Both the position numbers and the translations under genes were made by a program. From Crateriforma conspicua (GTDB lineage: Bacteria > Planctomycetota > Planctomycetia > Pirellulales > Pirellulaceae), in the NCBI RefSeq assembly GCF_007752935.1, contig NZ_CP036319.1, positions 5,436,501-5,500,500 on the forward strand: a DNA stretch of 64,000 bases, written 5' to 3'. How positions within the stretch are numbered: position 1 is the stretch's first letter; every line of letters begins with the position of its first letter. Positions 46,325-54,602 of the stretch are shown one piece after another. The notes below the pieces were generated by a model. That model had not been told where the DNA came from, ran no database searches, and saw nothing but the letters and a program-made list of their open reading frames with translations.

Positions 46325-47764
46325 CTAGCGGCTGGCCAAACGCTGTGCGTCGAAATCGAAGTCCACTTGGTGGGTCTGGCCTTGGCGAACCGTGATCGAA
46401 CGCGTTTGCGTGACGGGCGTGCCGTCAACATCCGCGGTCACTTCGATCGTGTAGTCTTCCCAGACCTGGCCGGCTTTCAGCGTCCGAGTCCGGAATGTAC
46501 GCGTTGCTCCCTGACCCGCCGTTTCATTGCCAGCCAGAACGACCTTGGCGTCCTGGGGAACACGAATCGTCACGACCGTTTCTTCCACGGATTCGGCTTC
46601 TTCCGAGACGATCGTTTCGTCAACAACTTCGGCGGACTTGGCGTCAAAGAACAGACGCTGCTTGTCGCCCGGACGCATCTTCACCGTTTGCGTGTCTTGG
46701 ATGGTTTGGCCGTCTTGCTGGTACTGGACGTTCACGACGTACGTGTAAACAAATCCTTCCTTCAATCCACGCGACAAGAACTGGCGAATTTCGCCTTCGC
46801 TGCGGGTGCGATGTCCGTTGACTTCCAACACAGCGTCTTCGCTGGGAACCGCAACGGTCAACAAAGCCGCATCGCTAAGCGAATCGGTGGAAGCAAACTG
46901 CGCCGATCCGTACTGGATACTCGCATCCGATTCGCCTTCGGCTGAAACGTCAGGGGTTTGGATCGAATCCGACGGTACAAAACCATCGCCGGGAGCAGAC
47001 GAATCCACCGGAGCGCTGTACTCCATCGGTGCGCCACTTTCGACCGGAGTGCCGTATTCCACCGGTGCGCCGTACTCGACGGGCGCCGACATCTGTGGTT
47101 GGACCTGGTAGCCGCTTTGAATCTGGGACGATTCGTAGCTGGGCGATTCGATCACGCCCGAGACTACGGGAGCGGAGTAGGACGACACCGACCCACCACT
47201 GCTGCCGCCGGACGATCCGTACGTCGCGCGGGCGGCAGAATAGCCGCCGGATGAACCACCGCTGCTGGCTCCACCACTGCTGGCCGAATAGGCATACGAA
47301 TAGGAAGCGTATCCGCCGGAGCTGCCGCCGCTGCTGGCCCCCGCCCAGCGGGCACGGATGGCCGCCTTCTTGGCGTGAATGTGATCGGCCAATCGACGCA
47401 ACGGCCCGACATGTCCGCCGCTGCTGGCGCCACCGCTGCTGGCTCCGCCGCTGCTGGCCGAATAGGAGTAGGCCGCATAGCCGCCGGACGAACCGCCACT
47501 GCTGGCACCACCACTGCTGTACCAAGCGGCTCGCTTGGCAGCAATCTTTGCCTTCAAGTGGCTCAACACCGGGTGATGCCCGCCGCTGGATCCATATCCA
47601 CCCGACGACGCGTATCCGCCCGAAGACCCGCCATAGGAAGCATATCCGCCGGAAGATCCATAGCCTCCGGACGATCCGTAACCGGCTTGGGCCGCTGAAA
47701 ACGGAATCGAGGCCGCCACAACGGCACAGATTCGAATCCAAGCTCGAATGCCACGCTGTTTCAT
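46325..47764 (-). CDS. Exported Gly/Ser-rich protein with two TIGR03000-like domains
   Basis: A 479-residue exported protein: signal peptide to AAQAGYG, then about 180 residues of GYGSSGG/ASSGG repeats interrupted by two similar basic helices (HPVLSHLKAKIAAKRAAW and PLRRLADHIHAKKAAIRARW). A Pro/Val-rich linker with EYGAPVEYGTPVESGAP repeats follows. The C-terminal 190 residues hold two TIGR03000-like planctomycete domains, each with a VxVPxDAxVxxxGxxT start (VPSEDAVLEVNGHRTRS; VPQDAKVVLAGNETAG) and a YTY/DYT strand. The start at 47764 follows a conventional signal peptide. It is probably a surface or cell-wall-associated protein. Confidence 0.88.
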   Translation of the reverse strand: MKQRGIRAWIRICAVVAASIPFSAAQAGYGSSGGYGSSGGYASYGGSSGGYASSGGYGSSGGHHPVLSHLKAKIAAKRAAWYSSGGASSGGSSGGYAAYSYSASSGGASSGGASSGGHVGPLRRLADHIHAKKAAIRARWAGASSGGSSGGYASYSYAYSASSGGASSGGSSGGYSAARATYGSSGGSSGGSVSSYSAPVVSGVIESPSYESSQIQSGYQVQPQMSAPVEYGAPVEYGTPVESGAPMEYSAPVDSSAPGDGFVPSDSIQTPDVSAEGESDASIQYGSAQFASTDSLSDAALLTVAVPSEDAVLEVNGHRTRSEGEIRQFLSRGLKEGFVYTYVVNVQYQQDGQTIQDTQTVKMRPGDKQRLFFDAKSAEVVDETIVSEEAESVEETVVTIRVPQDAKVVLAGNETAGQGATRTFRTRTLKAGQVWEDYTIEVTADVDGTPVTQTRSITVRQGQTHQVDFDFDAQRLASR

Positions 47765-47865
47765 CGTCTTGTTTGCCTGAATAAAGTTTGGTTTCCGATC
47801 CCATGGAATGCGCACACGCGTTCACATCAATTCTGCGAACTTATGCCACACCCGTTAGCCATGTT

Positions 47866-47893
47866 AGGATAGCGAAGGCGAATGTCGGATCAA
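47866..47893 (-). promoter_or_regulatory. Candidate sigma-70-like promoter for the Gly/Ser-rich gene
   Basis: On the minus strand, TTGATC (47893-47888) and TATCCT (47871-47866) are 16 bp apart, about 100 bp upstream of the start codon. The boxes match the consensus at about 4 of 6 positions each; planctomycete promoters are poorly characterised, so this is only a candidate. Confidence 0.25.
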
Positions 47894-48000
47894 GCATTTC
47901 AGGCGATTTTTGCGGCCTGGGCGAAATAGAGAACACTGTGACGCTATCCGGCCTCCACCAGTGCCACAGACGGGTGATCACCCCCGGACGCCCGACGGGG

Positions 48001-49269
48001 CTAGTGGACCTTTTGAATTGAGATCGAATCGAAGTCAGCCGTTCCGGTGGCTCCGAACAGTCCGATCCGCAGAATGGCCTCGCGTGTCTGCAAGGGAATG
48101 CGAATCAGCTTGCTGGTCTTTCGCCACGGCCGGGTGCCTTTGAACGGCCCGATCCAGGAAGTGCCCAAGTCCCGACGCTGATCGTCGTACAGGCTGATCG
48201 CAATCATCGCCATCGCGTCGGGCGCATCGCCCGCCACCACACCAGCGGTGCGGACTGAGCCGGATAAGCGAACTGTGGTGACTTGCCGCCCGTCGATCGC
48301 GACTCCTTGCAACAGATGAGAGCTAAGCCCGGGGGTCTCATTTTCGCAGCGGACAAACCCAGAACCTTCATCGGCCTGGCCGACGTCGATATTGGCTTTC
48401 AGCAATCGGACTTGGCGGCCGTAATACCAGCCCGGGACAAAGTCGTCGTTCGATGCATCGGATCCGGCGACGGTTGATCCGGCCGAAGCTTCTGTTTCAA
48501 AGTCACCGTTGACCACCGACGGGTTGGCCGGATCGGGCTGGACCTGGCGTTCATCTTCGGCCTGTCCAGTCATCGGGACGAACAGCGTGGGACGCAAACG
48601 TTTGCGTTGCAACTGTCCGTCCTGTTTGACCAAACGGTACAGCGACTGCTGATAACGTTGTCCGACCGGAATGATCATCTGGCCGCCTTCGCGAAGCTGA
48701 TCGACCAGCGGCTGGGGGATCGATTCAGGGCTGCAGGTCACGATGATTTTGTCGAAGGGCGCCGCATCGGGCCAACCCAAGAAACCGTCGCCGATTCGGG
48801 TATGCACGTTCTCGTACCCCAATCGCTCGATCGTCTTGGCGGCTTGGCGTCCCAATTCGTCCACGATTTCGATCGTATAGACCTGATCCACCAACGGGCT
48901 TAACACCGCGGCCTGATAGCCACTGCCCGTCCCGATTTCCAAGACCTTGTCGGTGGGTTGTGGATCGATCGCCTCGGTCATCATGGCGACGATGAAGGGG
49001 CTGCTGATCGTTTGCGAACTGCCAATCGGCAGTGCCATGTCCAGATAAGCCCGCGGAACTTGCGTGGCGGGAACAAACTCGTGCCTGGGCGTTTGGCGGA
49101 TCGAATCCAGAACCCGCGGGTCAGTCACACCCGCGTTTTCGATTCGGTCGCGAACCAACCGCTGTCTCGCTTCGGCGTATGGATCGTCATCATCACAATG
49201 GGCAAAGCTTAGGGGCACGGCAGACAAGCAAACAAAACTGGCGATGGTACAAATCGACTTGATTGACAT
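48001..49269 (-). CDS. pcm: Exported protein-L-isoaspartate O-methyltransferase with C-terminal beta domain
   Basis: PCMT repairs isoaspartyl residues using S-adenosylmethionine. This 422-residue version has a signal peptide (MSIKSICTIASFVCLSAVPL ... FAHC) and a full PCMT domain (about 30-220), including RHEFVPATQVPRAYLDMALP, the SAM loop VLEIGTGSGYQAAVLSPLV and FDKIIVTCSPESIP. An additional C-terminal domain of about 150 residues is beta-rich (VVNGDFETEASAG, GWYYGRQVRLLKANID, DFDSISIQKVH) and looks like a carbohydrate-binding or galactose-binding-like fold. Typical bacterial Pcm proteins are cytosolic and about 210 residues. A periplasmic repair role is inferred; SAM supply there would be a problem. 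Confidence 0.9.
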   Translation of the reverse strand: MSIKSICTIASFVCLSAVPLSFAHCDDDDPYAEARQRLVRDRIENAGVTDPRVLDSIRQTPRHEFVPATQVPRAYLDMALPIGSSQTISSPFIVAMMTEAIDPQPTDKVLEIGTGSGYQAAVLSPLVDQVYTIEIVDELGRQAAKTIERLGYENVHTRIGDGFLGWPDAAPFDKIIVTCSPESIPQPLVDQLREGGQMIIPVGQRYQQSLYRLVKQDGQLQRKRLRPTLFVPMTGQAEDERQVQPDPANPSVVNGDFETEASAGSTVAGSDASNDDFVPGWYYGRQVRLLKANIDVGQADEGSGFVRCENETPGLSSHLLQGVAIDGRQVTTVRLSGSVRTAGVVAGDAPDAMAMIAISLYDDQRRDLGTSWIGPFKGTRPWRKTSKLIRIPLQTREAILRIGLFGATGTADFDSISIQKVH

Positions 49270-49417
49270 TGTTCCTTCAAACCAACCAAACGACGCAACG
49301 AATGAGGGAGCGGCACCCCATGGCACCGACGATCAATCGAATCAAAAAAGGACCGACCAACAAGCCGTTCACGCGTCGCGTCGATGGACGTGGCAGCCTG
49401 TTGGGTCATCCCCGCAG

Positions 49418-51061
49418 TCAACGTGTCGACGTGGTCCGCAGTAACACGGGCACGCCGAAAATTTCTTGAAACAGCCCCGATGCTTTTTGCATCGCCAAAC
49501 GTTCCAGCGAAACGTCTTCCACATCAGGAACGACGATCACCAGCCGTTTTTCTTCGCGTAAACAACGAATTTCCCGAATCCGACCGCTTCGTGTGTCATT
49601 CAGGGCGATGGCCAATCGCAACAACGCCGCCGCCTTGGCCACCGCCACACGGTCGTCCCGATTCAAGTTGCGATAGACCTCGTGGGACGGCTGGGGAAAC
49701 GCACGGCGATAGTAGCGGGCGATCAAACCGACCAGGTTCTTTTCGCTCTTGGACAGCCCGAACAGTTCACTGTTGCGAATGATGTAAAAGGCGTGCTTGT
49801 GATTGCTTTGAACGTTGATGAACAATCCGATCTCGTGCAGCAATGAAGCCACATACAACAAGACTTCAAAACGCTGGCTAAGCTTGTGTTCGTCGGCCAA
49901 TTCGGTGAACAGGCGCCGTGACAGTTCGGCCACGCTGTTGGCATACGATTCGTCGTAGTCGAAACGACGCCCAAGCGCCCGAGCCGATCGAATGGTCTGG
50001 TCCCTGAATTCGCTGGTCCAGTCACCGCCGCTGGCCATATCACGAAGCAACCCATCGCGCAAATTGGCTTCGCACAGATAGACTTCGTCCAGCGAAAATC
50101 GCTCGGTCAGCAACGAATACGTCAGCAAAGCCGGCCCCAACGTTTGGGCGTCCAGAAAGCTTGCGCCGTACTGCTTGACGATTTGATCTTCGTCCATCCG
50201 CAAGACTTTGTCAGCGAAAGCGCGCAGATCCGCCGTGTCCAGTCGGGTCAATGACACGCCGTCCCAGTCTGGCAGCAAACAGTGACCGGCGAAACGCATG
50301 TCGCCGCCCAGTGCGACCAAGTGGATGGGGCCGTCCACACGAACCTGATCGGCCATCCGCATCAGCGTGCGTTTGATGTGACTTTCCAACAAACCGCGTC
50401 GCGCCGAAGCCGTCGCCCGAGATCCCCGCAAGGTTTCTTGCAAACGCAACGCGCCCAGCCGAAACGATTCACTGTGCAGGACGTTGCCGCCACGAATCAC
50501 AAGTAGTTCGGTGCTGCCGCCCCCCATTTCCACCACGACGATTTTGCGTGGATCTTCGAATGCGGCGGAATGAAGGTGTGGCATCACGCCCATGAACGTG
50601 ATGCGGTTGACCTCCGCTTCGTCCATGACTTCGACATCCAGCCCGGTGGCCACATAGACGCGATCGATGAACGCCAGACGATTGCTGGCTTCACGAACCG
50701 CACTGGTCGCCACCACGCGAACGCGATCGGTGCTTTCGATGCCATATTCCAACAGTGTTCGACGATAGCGTCGCAAGATCTCGACCGACTTTTCGATCGT
50801 CCCACGTGTCAAAAAACGCTGATTGAAACTATCACGGCCCAATTCGACCGGCTGGATCAATGAATCCAATTGCCGGACGGAACCACCGGCGTGAATCTCA
50901 GCGACCGCCATGCGGATGCTGATCGCGCCGATATCGATCACGGCCACCACCTCACTGCGCCGGACGCGACCGCTTTTCTTCGTCGCGGGACTTTTGGCGC
51001 TCCGCTTTTTGACGCCCTTTTTCCGGGTGGCTTGTTTTTTGGTGGTGGGCGAATCTGCCAT
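49418..51061 (-). CDS. Ppx/GppA-family phosphatase (exopolyphosphatase-like)
   Basis: An ASKHA-fold enzyme that degrades polyphosphate or pppGpp. The 547-residue protein has a Lys/Arg-rich N-terminal tail of about 35 residues (KKQATRKKGVKKRSAKSPAT), the Ppx core with VVAVIDIGAISIRMAVAEI (phosphate 1), VVATSAVREASN and VVVEMGGGSTELLVIRGG, then a C-terminal HD-type helical domain (ASLLHEIGLFIN, HKHAFYIIRN). The first motif reads DIGAISIRM rather than the usual DIGSNSxRL, so the Ser-Asn pair is changed. The start is MADSPT at 51061. Confidence 0.9.
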   Translation of the reverse strand: MADSPTTKKQATRKKGVKKRSAKSPATKKSGRVRRSEVVAVIDIGAISIRMAVAEIHAGGSVRQLDSLIQPVELGRDSFNQRFLTRGTIEKSVEILRRYRRTLLEYGIESTDRVRVVATSAVREASNRLAFIDRVYVATGLDVEVMDEAEVNRITFMGVMPHLHSAAFEDPRKIVVVEMGGGSTELLVIRGGNVLHSESFRLGALRLQETLRGSRATASARRGLLESHIKRTLMRMADQVRVDGPIHLVALGGDMRFAGHCLLPDWDGVSLTRLDTADLRAFADKVLRMDEDQIVKQYGASFLDAQTLGPALLTYSLLTERFSLDEVYLCEANLRDGLLRDMASGGDWTSEFRDQTIRSARALGRRFDYDESYANSVAELSRRLFTELADEHKLSQRFEVLLYVASLLHEIGLFINVQSNHKHAFYIIRNSELFGLSKSEKNLVGLIARYYRRAFPQPSHEVYRNLNRDDRVAVAKAAALLRLAIALNDTRSGRIREIRCLREEKRLVIVVPDVEDVSLERLAMQKASGLFQEIFGVPVLLRTTSTR

Positions 51062-51211
51062 TGCGTTTCTTTGACCATCCCTTCGATTGAGCGAACCACG
51101 ATCGGGCGAATTCATTCGGACCGTGCGATCACAGGCAATTTCCGTTCCGCCACGAACCGGCCAGACGCGTGCACCAATGACTCGTGCACGCCAACCGGGA
51201 TCGAAACCAGT

Positions 51212-51868
51212 TTATCCGATCAGTTGGTGTCGCGTCAGAGCGTCGCGCACCTGGTCCAGCCCCATCGCGACCTCGGCAACCCAGCCACGTCGTCGTGCCG
51301 CTTCGACGTTTTCCGGTTTGTCGTCGACGAAGAAGATCGACGATGGCCGGCAATCGGCCATCGATTCGGCGGCCTGATAGATCGCCACGTCGGGCTTCAT
51401 GCTGGCCACGCGACAGCTAAGGACGATCGGATCAAAACCGGAATCCAGAAACGAATACGCTTGGCGATTGATCCAATCCCAGTGGGCTTCACAAGTGTTC
51501 GACAGCATGCCGACGCGACCGACACGATCCCGCGTTTGAACGACCAATTGGTCCATCCCGTCAACCGCGGTGAACATATCGCTGACCGCGTCCAACACCG
51601 CAGCAACACCAGCCTGATCGCCGCCGGTGGCCTGGCTCAGCCAATCCGGGCGACCGCAGCGCCGACAGACTTCGTCGGCGTACTGTGCCCCGGTGATCTC
51701 GCCATGCTCGAATCGTTCCTGCAGATCCGCCCCGTGCAACACGTCGTCGGCCGCAGCCCGATCGACCGACAACAATTCGGCCAGGTTGGCCGACGCCAAC
51801 GATCGGTCAAAGGCACACAGGATGTTCCCCAAATCGAAATAGACGATTTGAATATCACTTGAATTCAC
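51212..51868 (-). CDS. HAD-superfamily hydrolase (YihX-like)
   Basis: A 218-residue haloacid-dehalogenase-like phosphatase. Motif I is YFDLGNILCAFD (D-x-G-N form as in YihX sugar-phosphate phosphatases), motif II is MLSNTCEAH, the conserved Lys is in ASMKPDVAIYQ and motif III is FFVDDKPENVEAARRRGW. The start ATG overlaps the stop of the upstream DUF1080 gene as ATGA, so translation is coupled. The substrate is unknown; a sugar phosphate is plausible. Confidence 0.92.
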   Translation of the reverse strand: MNSSDIQIVYFDLGNILCAFDRSLASANLAELLSVDRAAADDVLHGADLQERFEHGEITGAQYADEVCRRCGRPDWLSQATGGDQAGVAAVLDAVSDMFTAVDGMDQLVVQTRDRVGRVGMLSNTCEAHWDWINRQAYSFLDSGFDPIVLSCRVASMKPDVAIYQAAESMADCRPSSIFFVDDKPENVEAARRRGWVAEVAMGLDQVRDALTRHQLIG

Positions 51869-52542
51869 GGATCCAGTCTTCGCAATCGGATTTCGCGGTA
51901 CCAGGCTTCGGTCGGCGGTCCACTGTGAATTTGCAAGCCGATCACTCCGGTGCGTTCGATTGTATCATCGTCTTCGCGATAGTCGACGGTTTGCGTCCCA
52001 TTCAAATAGATCTGGATTCGATCACCGCGACAGATCACACGCATCTCATTCCACTGGCCGGGGCGGACGAGCGACTTGGCCAACTGGGCGTCGGGTTCGG
52101 CCAGCATTTTGCGACGTCGTGATTCGTCATACAGCGCGCCCCAGACCGGGCGCTTCCAAGCAATGCCGATATCGGCTTGATATCCGCGCACTTCGGTCTC
52201 GTCGGGAATTCGTTGCGAGCGGAATTGCACACCCGCGTTTTTACCTTCGCCGACCAGCTTGGCTTCGAAACTGAGCTCAAAGTCCCCGTAGGTTTCGCGG
52301 GTGCACAAAAAATAGTTGTGCGGAATCTTTTTCTTCAACGTCCCGGCAACGATACAGCCATCTTGGACTCGGAAGTACTGCGGATCGCCTTCCCAGCCGT
52401 CCAAGCTGTGGCAGTCGAACAGCCCAATCCAATCGCCCGTGGCGACGGGCGAATCGGCATCCGTGGTGTCCGCGCACAGCAACACCAACCACGGCAGCAT
52501 GCCGGACACGAAAACCATCATCCAACGACGTTGAAAACGCAT
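51865..52542 (-). CDS. Secreted DUF1080 (3-keto-disaccharide hydrolase-like) protein
   Basis: A 225-residue exported protein with signal peptide (MRFQRRWMMVFVSGMLPWLV ... ADA). The mature part is a concanavalin/jelly-roll DUF1080 domain: GDWIGLFDCHSLDGWEGDPQ, IPHNYFLCTRETYGDFELSF, GKNAGVQFRSQRIPDE, GQWNEMRVICRGDRIQIYLN, and GVIGLQIHSGPPTEAWYREI. DUF1080 proteins are abundant in planctomycetes and some hydrolyse 3-keto-glycosides or bind glycans. It is coupled to the HAD gene by a 4-bp overlap. An alternative start is at 52554. Confidence 0.9.
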   Translation of the reverse strand: MRFQRRWMMVFVSGMLPWLVLLCADTTDADSPVATGDWIGLFDCHSLDGWEGDPQYFRVQDGCIVAGTLKKKIPHNYFLCTRETYGDFELSFEAKLVGEGKNAGVQFRSQRIPDETEVRGYQADIGIAWKRPVWGALYDESRRRKMLAEPDAQLAKSLVRPGQWNEMRVICRGDRIQIYLNGTQTVDYREDDDTIERTGVIGLQIHSGPPTEAWYREIRLRRLDP

Positions 52543-52898
52543 GCTGAACACCATCAAAACCGGAAAACGAATACGCCGCGTCCGCGGAGGCACGGCGGGC
52601 CGCCGACTGAAAAATTGCCACTGCCGACAACACATCGGGATTTCGCCAGACGAACCCAAACCGACGGGACACGGTCACCTTGGACATGCCGTTTTAACCG
52701 ATCCCCGAGCAACGTGGGGGCCCTAGCATGGTTACGGCCATCGCCCAGCATTGTCGCAGCCGACGTCGCCGGGTCGCTGCCGTCCTTGGCTCGGCGGGAC
52801 GGTCCCACCATAATCGCAGGCCCCCGCCCGGCGCCGAACACACCGACGCCGGCCATCGACGCCCGTTCCTTTCACACTTTTTTGCTCCCTACGCCGCA
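52543..52898. other. 356-bp divergent spacer before ilvD
   Basis: No gene is recognised. The frame of ilvD stays open upstream to 52728, but those residues do not resemble the family and ATG 52899 is the better start. Promoters for ilvD and the DUF1080 gene must lie here. Confidence 0.4.
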
Positions 52899-54578
52899 AT
52901 GTCCACAGCACTGAACAAATACAGTTCACGAATCACCCAACCGAAAAGCCAGGGCGCGTCACAGGCCATGCTGTACGCCACCGGCATGTCGTCCGAAGAC
53001 ATGAACAAGGCACAGGTTGGTATCGCCAGCATGTGGTACGAAGGCAACAGCTGTAACATGCACCTGTTGGACTTGGCGGGCGATGTTAAAGAAGGCGTGG
53101 AAAAATCCGGCTTGGTCGGCATGCGTTTCAACACGATCGGCGTCTCCGACGGGATCAGCATGGGCACCGAAGGGATGTCCTACAGTTTGCAAAGCCGTGA
53201 TCTGATCGCCGATTCGATCGAAACCATCATGGCCGCCCAGTGGTACGACGCGCTGATCGCGCTGCCCGGTTGTGACAAAAACATGCCCGGGTGTCTGATC
53301 GCCATGGGCCGATTGAATCGTCCCGCGATCATGGTTTATGGGGGCACCATTCGTCCGGGATCTTACAAGGACGAAAAATTGGACATCGTCAGCGCATTCC
53401 AGTGCTATGGCCAATTCATCGCCGGACAGATCAGTGAAGATGAACGCCAAGAAATCGTGCGTCGGTCTTGTCCCGGTGCGGGCGCTTGCGGTGGCATGTA
53501 CACGGCCAACACGATGGCGACGGCAATCGAAGCCCTGGGGATGTCACTGCCCTATTCGGCCAGCATCCCCGCGGAAGACCCCGACAAAAAAGACGAATGT
53601 CACCGCGCCGGCGAAGCGATCCTGGAACTGTTGAAAGCGGATATCAAGCCTCGCGATATCATGACGCGCACAGCGTTTGAAAACGCGATGGTCACCGTCA
53701 TGGCCTTGGGCGGTTCGACCAACGCCGTTCTGCACTTGATCGCGATGGCCCGCAGCGTTGACGTACCGCTGACCATCGACGATTTCCAAAGCGTTAGCGA
53801 TCGTGTTCCCTACCTGGCCGACTTGAAGCCCAGCGGCCGGTTCGTCCAAGAAGACCTGCACAGCATCGGCGGCACCCCCGCGGTCATGAAGTATCTGCTG
53901 AAAGAAGGGCTGATGGATGGATCGTGCTTGACCGTGACCGGCAAGACGTTGGCGGAGAACTTGGAATCAGTGCCCGGCTTGAAAGAAGGTCAAACGATTG
54001 TGCACACGGTTGACGCGCCGATCAAGAAATCGGGCCACCTTCGAATCCTGAAAGGCTCGCTGGCCCCCGAAGGCGCCGTCGCCAAAATCACCGGCAAAGA
54101 AGGGCTTCGGTTCAGCGGCCCGGCTCGCTGCTTCGACAGCGAAGAACTGATGCTGGCCGCGTTGGAACAAAAACAAATCCAGAAAGGTGACGTGGTCGTC
54201 ATCCGCTACGAAGGCCCCAAAGGCGGCCCCGGCATGCCGGAAATGTTGACCCCGACCAGTGCCATCATGGGCGCGGGCTTGGGCAGCGACGTCGCCATGA
54301 TCACCGACGGTCGCTTTAGCGGCGGCAGCCACGGATTCATCGTCGGGCACGTCACACCGGAAGCCCAAACCGGTGGCCCGATCGGGCTGCTGCAAGACGG
54401 TGACGTTGTCACGATCGATGCCGAAACAAATTCGCTGGACGTCGATGTCAGTGAAAAAGAACTGGAAGCACGGCGTGCAAAGTGGCAGGCACCGCCGTTG
54501 AAAGCGACTCGTGGCACCCTGCACAAGTACATCAAAAACGTGAAGACCGCCAGCGAAGGCTGTGTGACCGACGAATAG
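52899..54578 (+). CDS. ilvD: Dihydroxy-acid dehydratase
   Basis: Dehydrates 2,3-dihydroxy-isovalerate and -methylvalerate in branched-chain amino acid synthesis. The protein has 559 residues, the normal length. The Fe-S ligand cysteines are in GCDKNMPGC and [15 protein letters not shown], and the typical segments [32 protein letters not shown] and [17 protein letters not shown] are present. It is convergent with the cytochrome gene 24 bp away. Confidence 0.97.
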   Translation: MSTALNKYSSRITQPKSQGASQAMLYATGMSSEDMNKAQVGIASMWYEGNSCNMHLLDLAGDVKEGVEKSGLVGMRFNTIGVSDGISMGTEGMSYSLQSRDLIADSIETIMAAQWYDALIALPGCDKNMPGCLIAMGRLNRPAIMVYGGTIRPGSYKDEKLDIVSAFQCYGQFIAGQISEDERQEIVRRSCPGAGACGGMYTANTMATAIEALGMSLPYSASIPAEDPDKKDECHRAGEAILELLKADIKPRDIMTRTAFENAMVTVMALGGSTNAVLHLIAMARSVDVPLTIDDFQSVSDRVPYLADLKPSGRFVQEDLHSIGGTPAVMKYLLKEGLMDGSCLTVTGKTLAENLESVPGLKEGQTIVHTVDAPIKKSGHLRILKGSLAPEGAVAKITGKEGLRFSGPARCFDSEELMLAALEQKQIQKGDVVVIRYEGPKGGPGMPEMLTPTSAIMGAGLGSDVAMITDGRFSGGSHGFIVGHVTPEAQTGGPIGLLQDGDVVTIDAETNSLDVDVSEKELEARRAKWQAPPLKATRGTLHKYIKNVKTASEGCVTDE

Positions 54579-54602
54579 TCGATCACCGGAAGCGGCGAAT
54601 GC

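Noticed and set aside
47029-47784. Plus-strand 251-codon frame rich in Arg/Cys/Trp
   Set aside because: It is the antisense of Gly/Ser repeats; the composition is an artefact.
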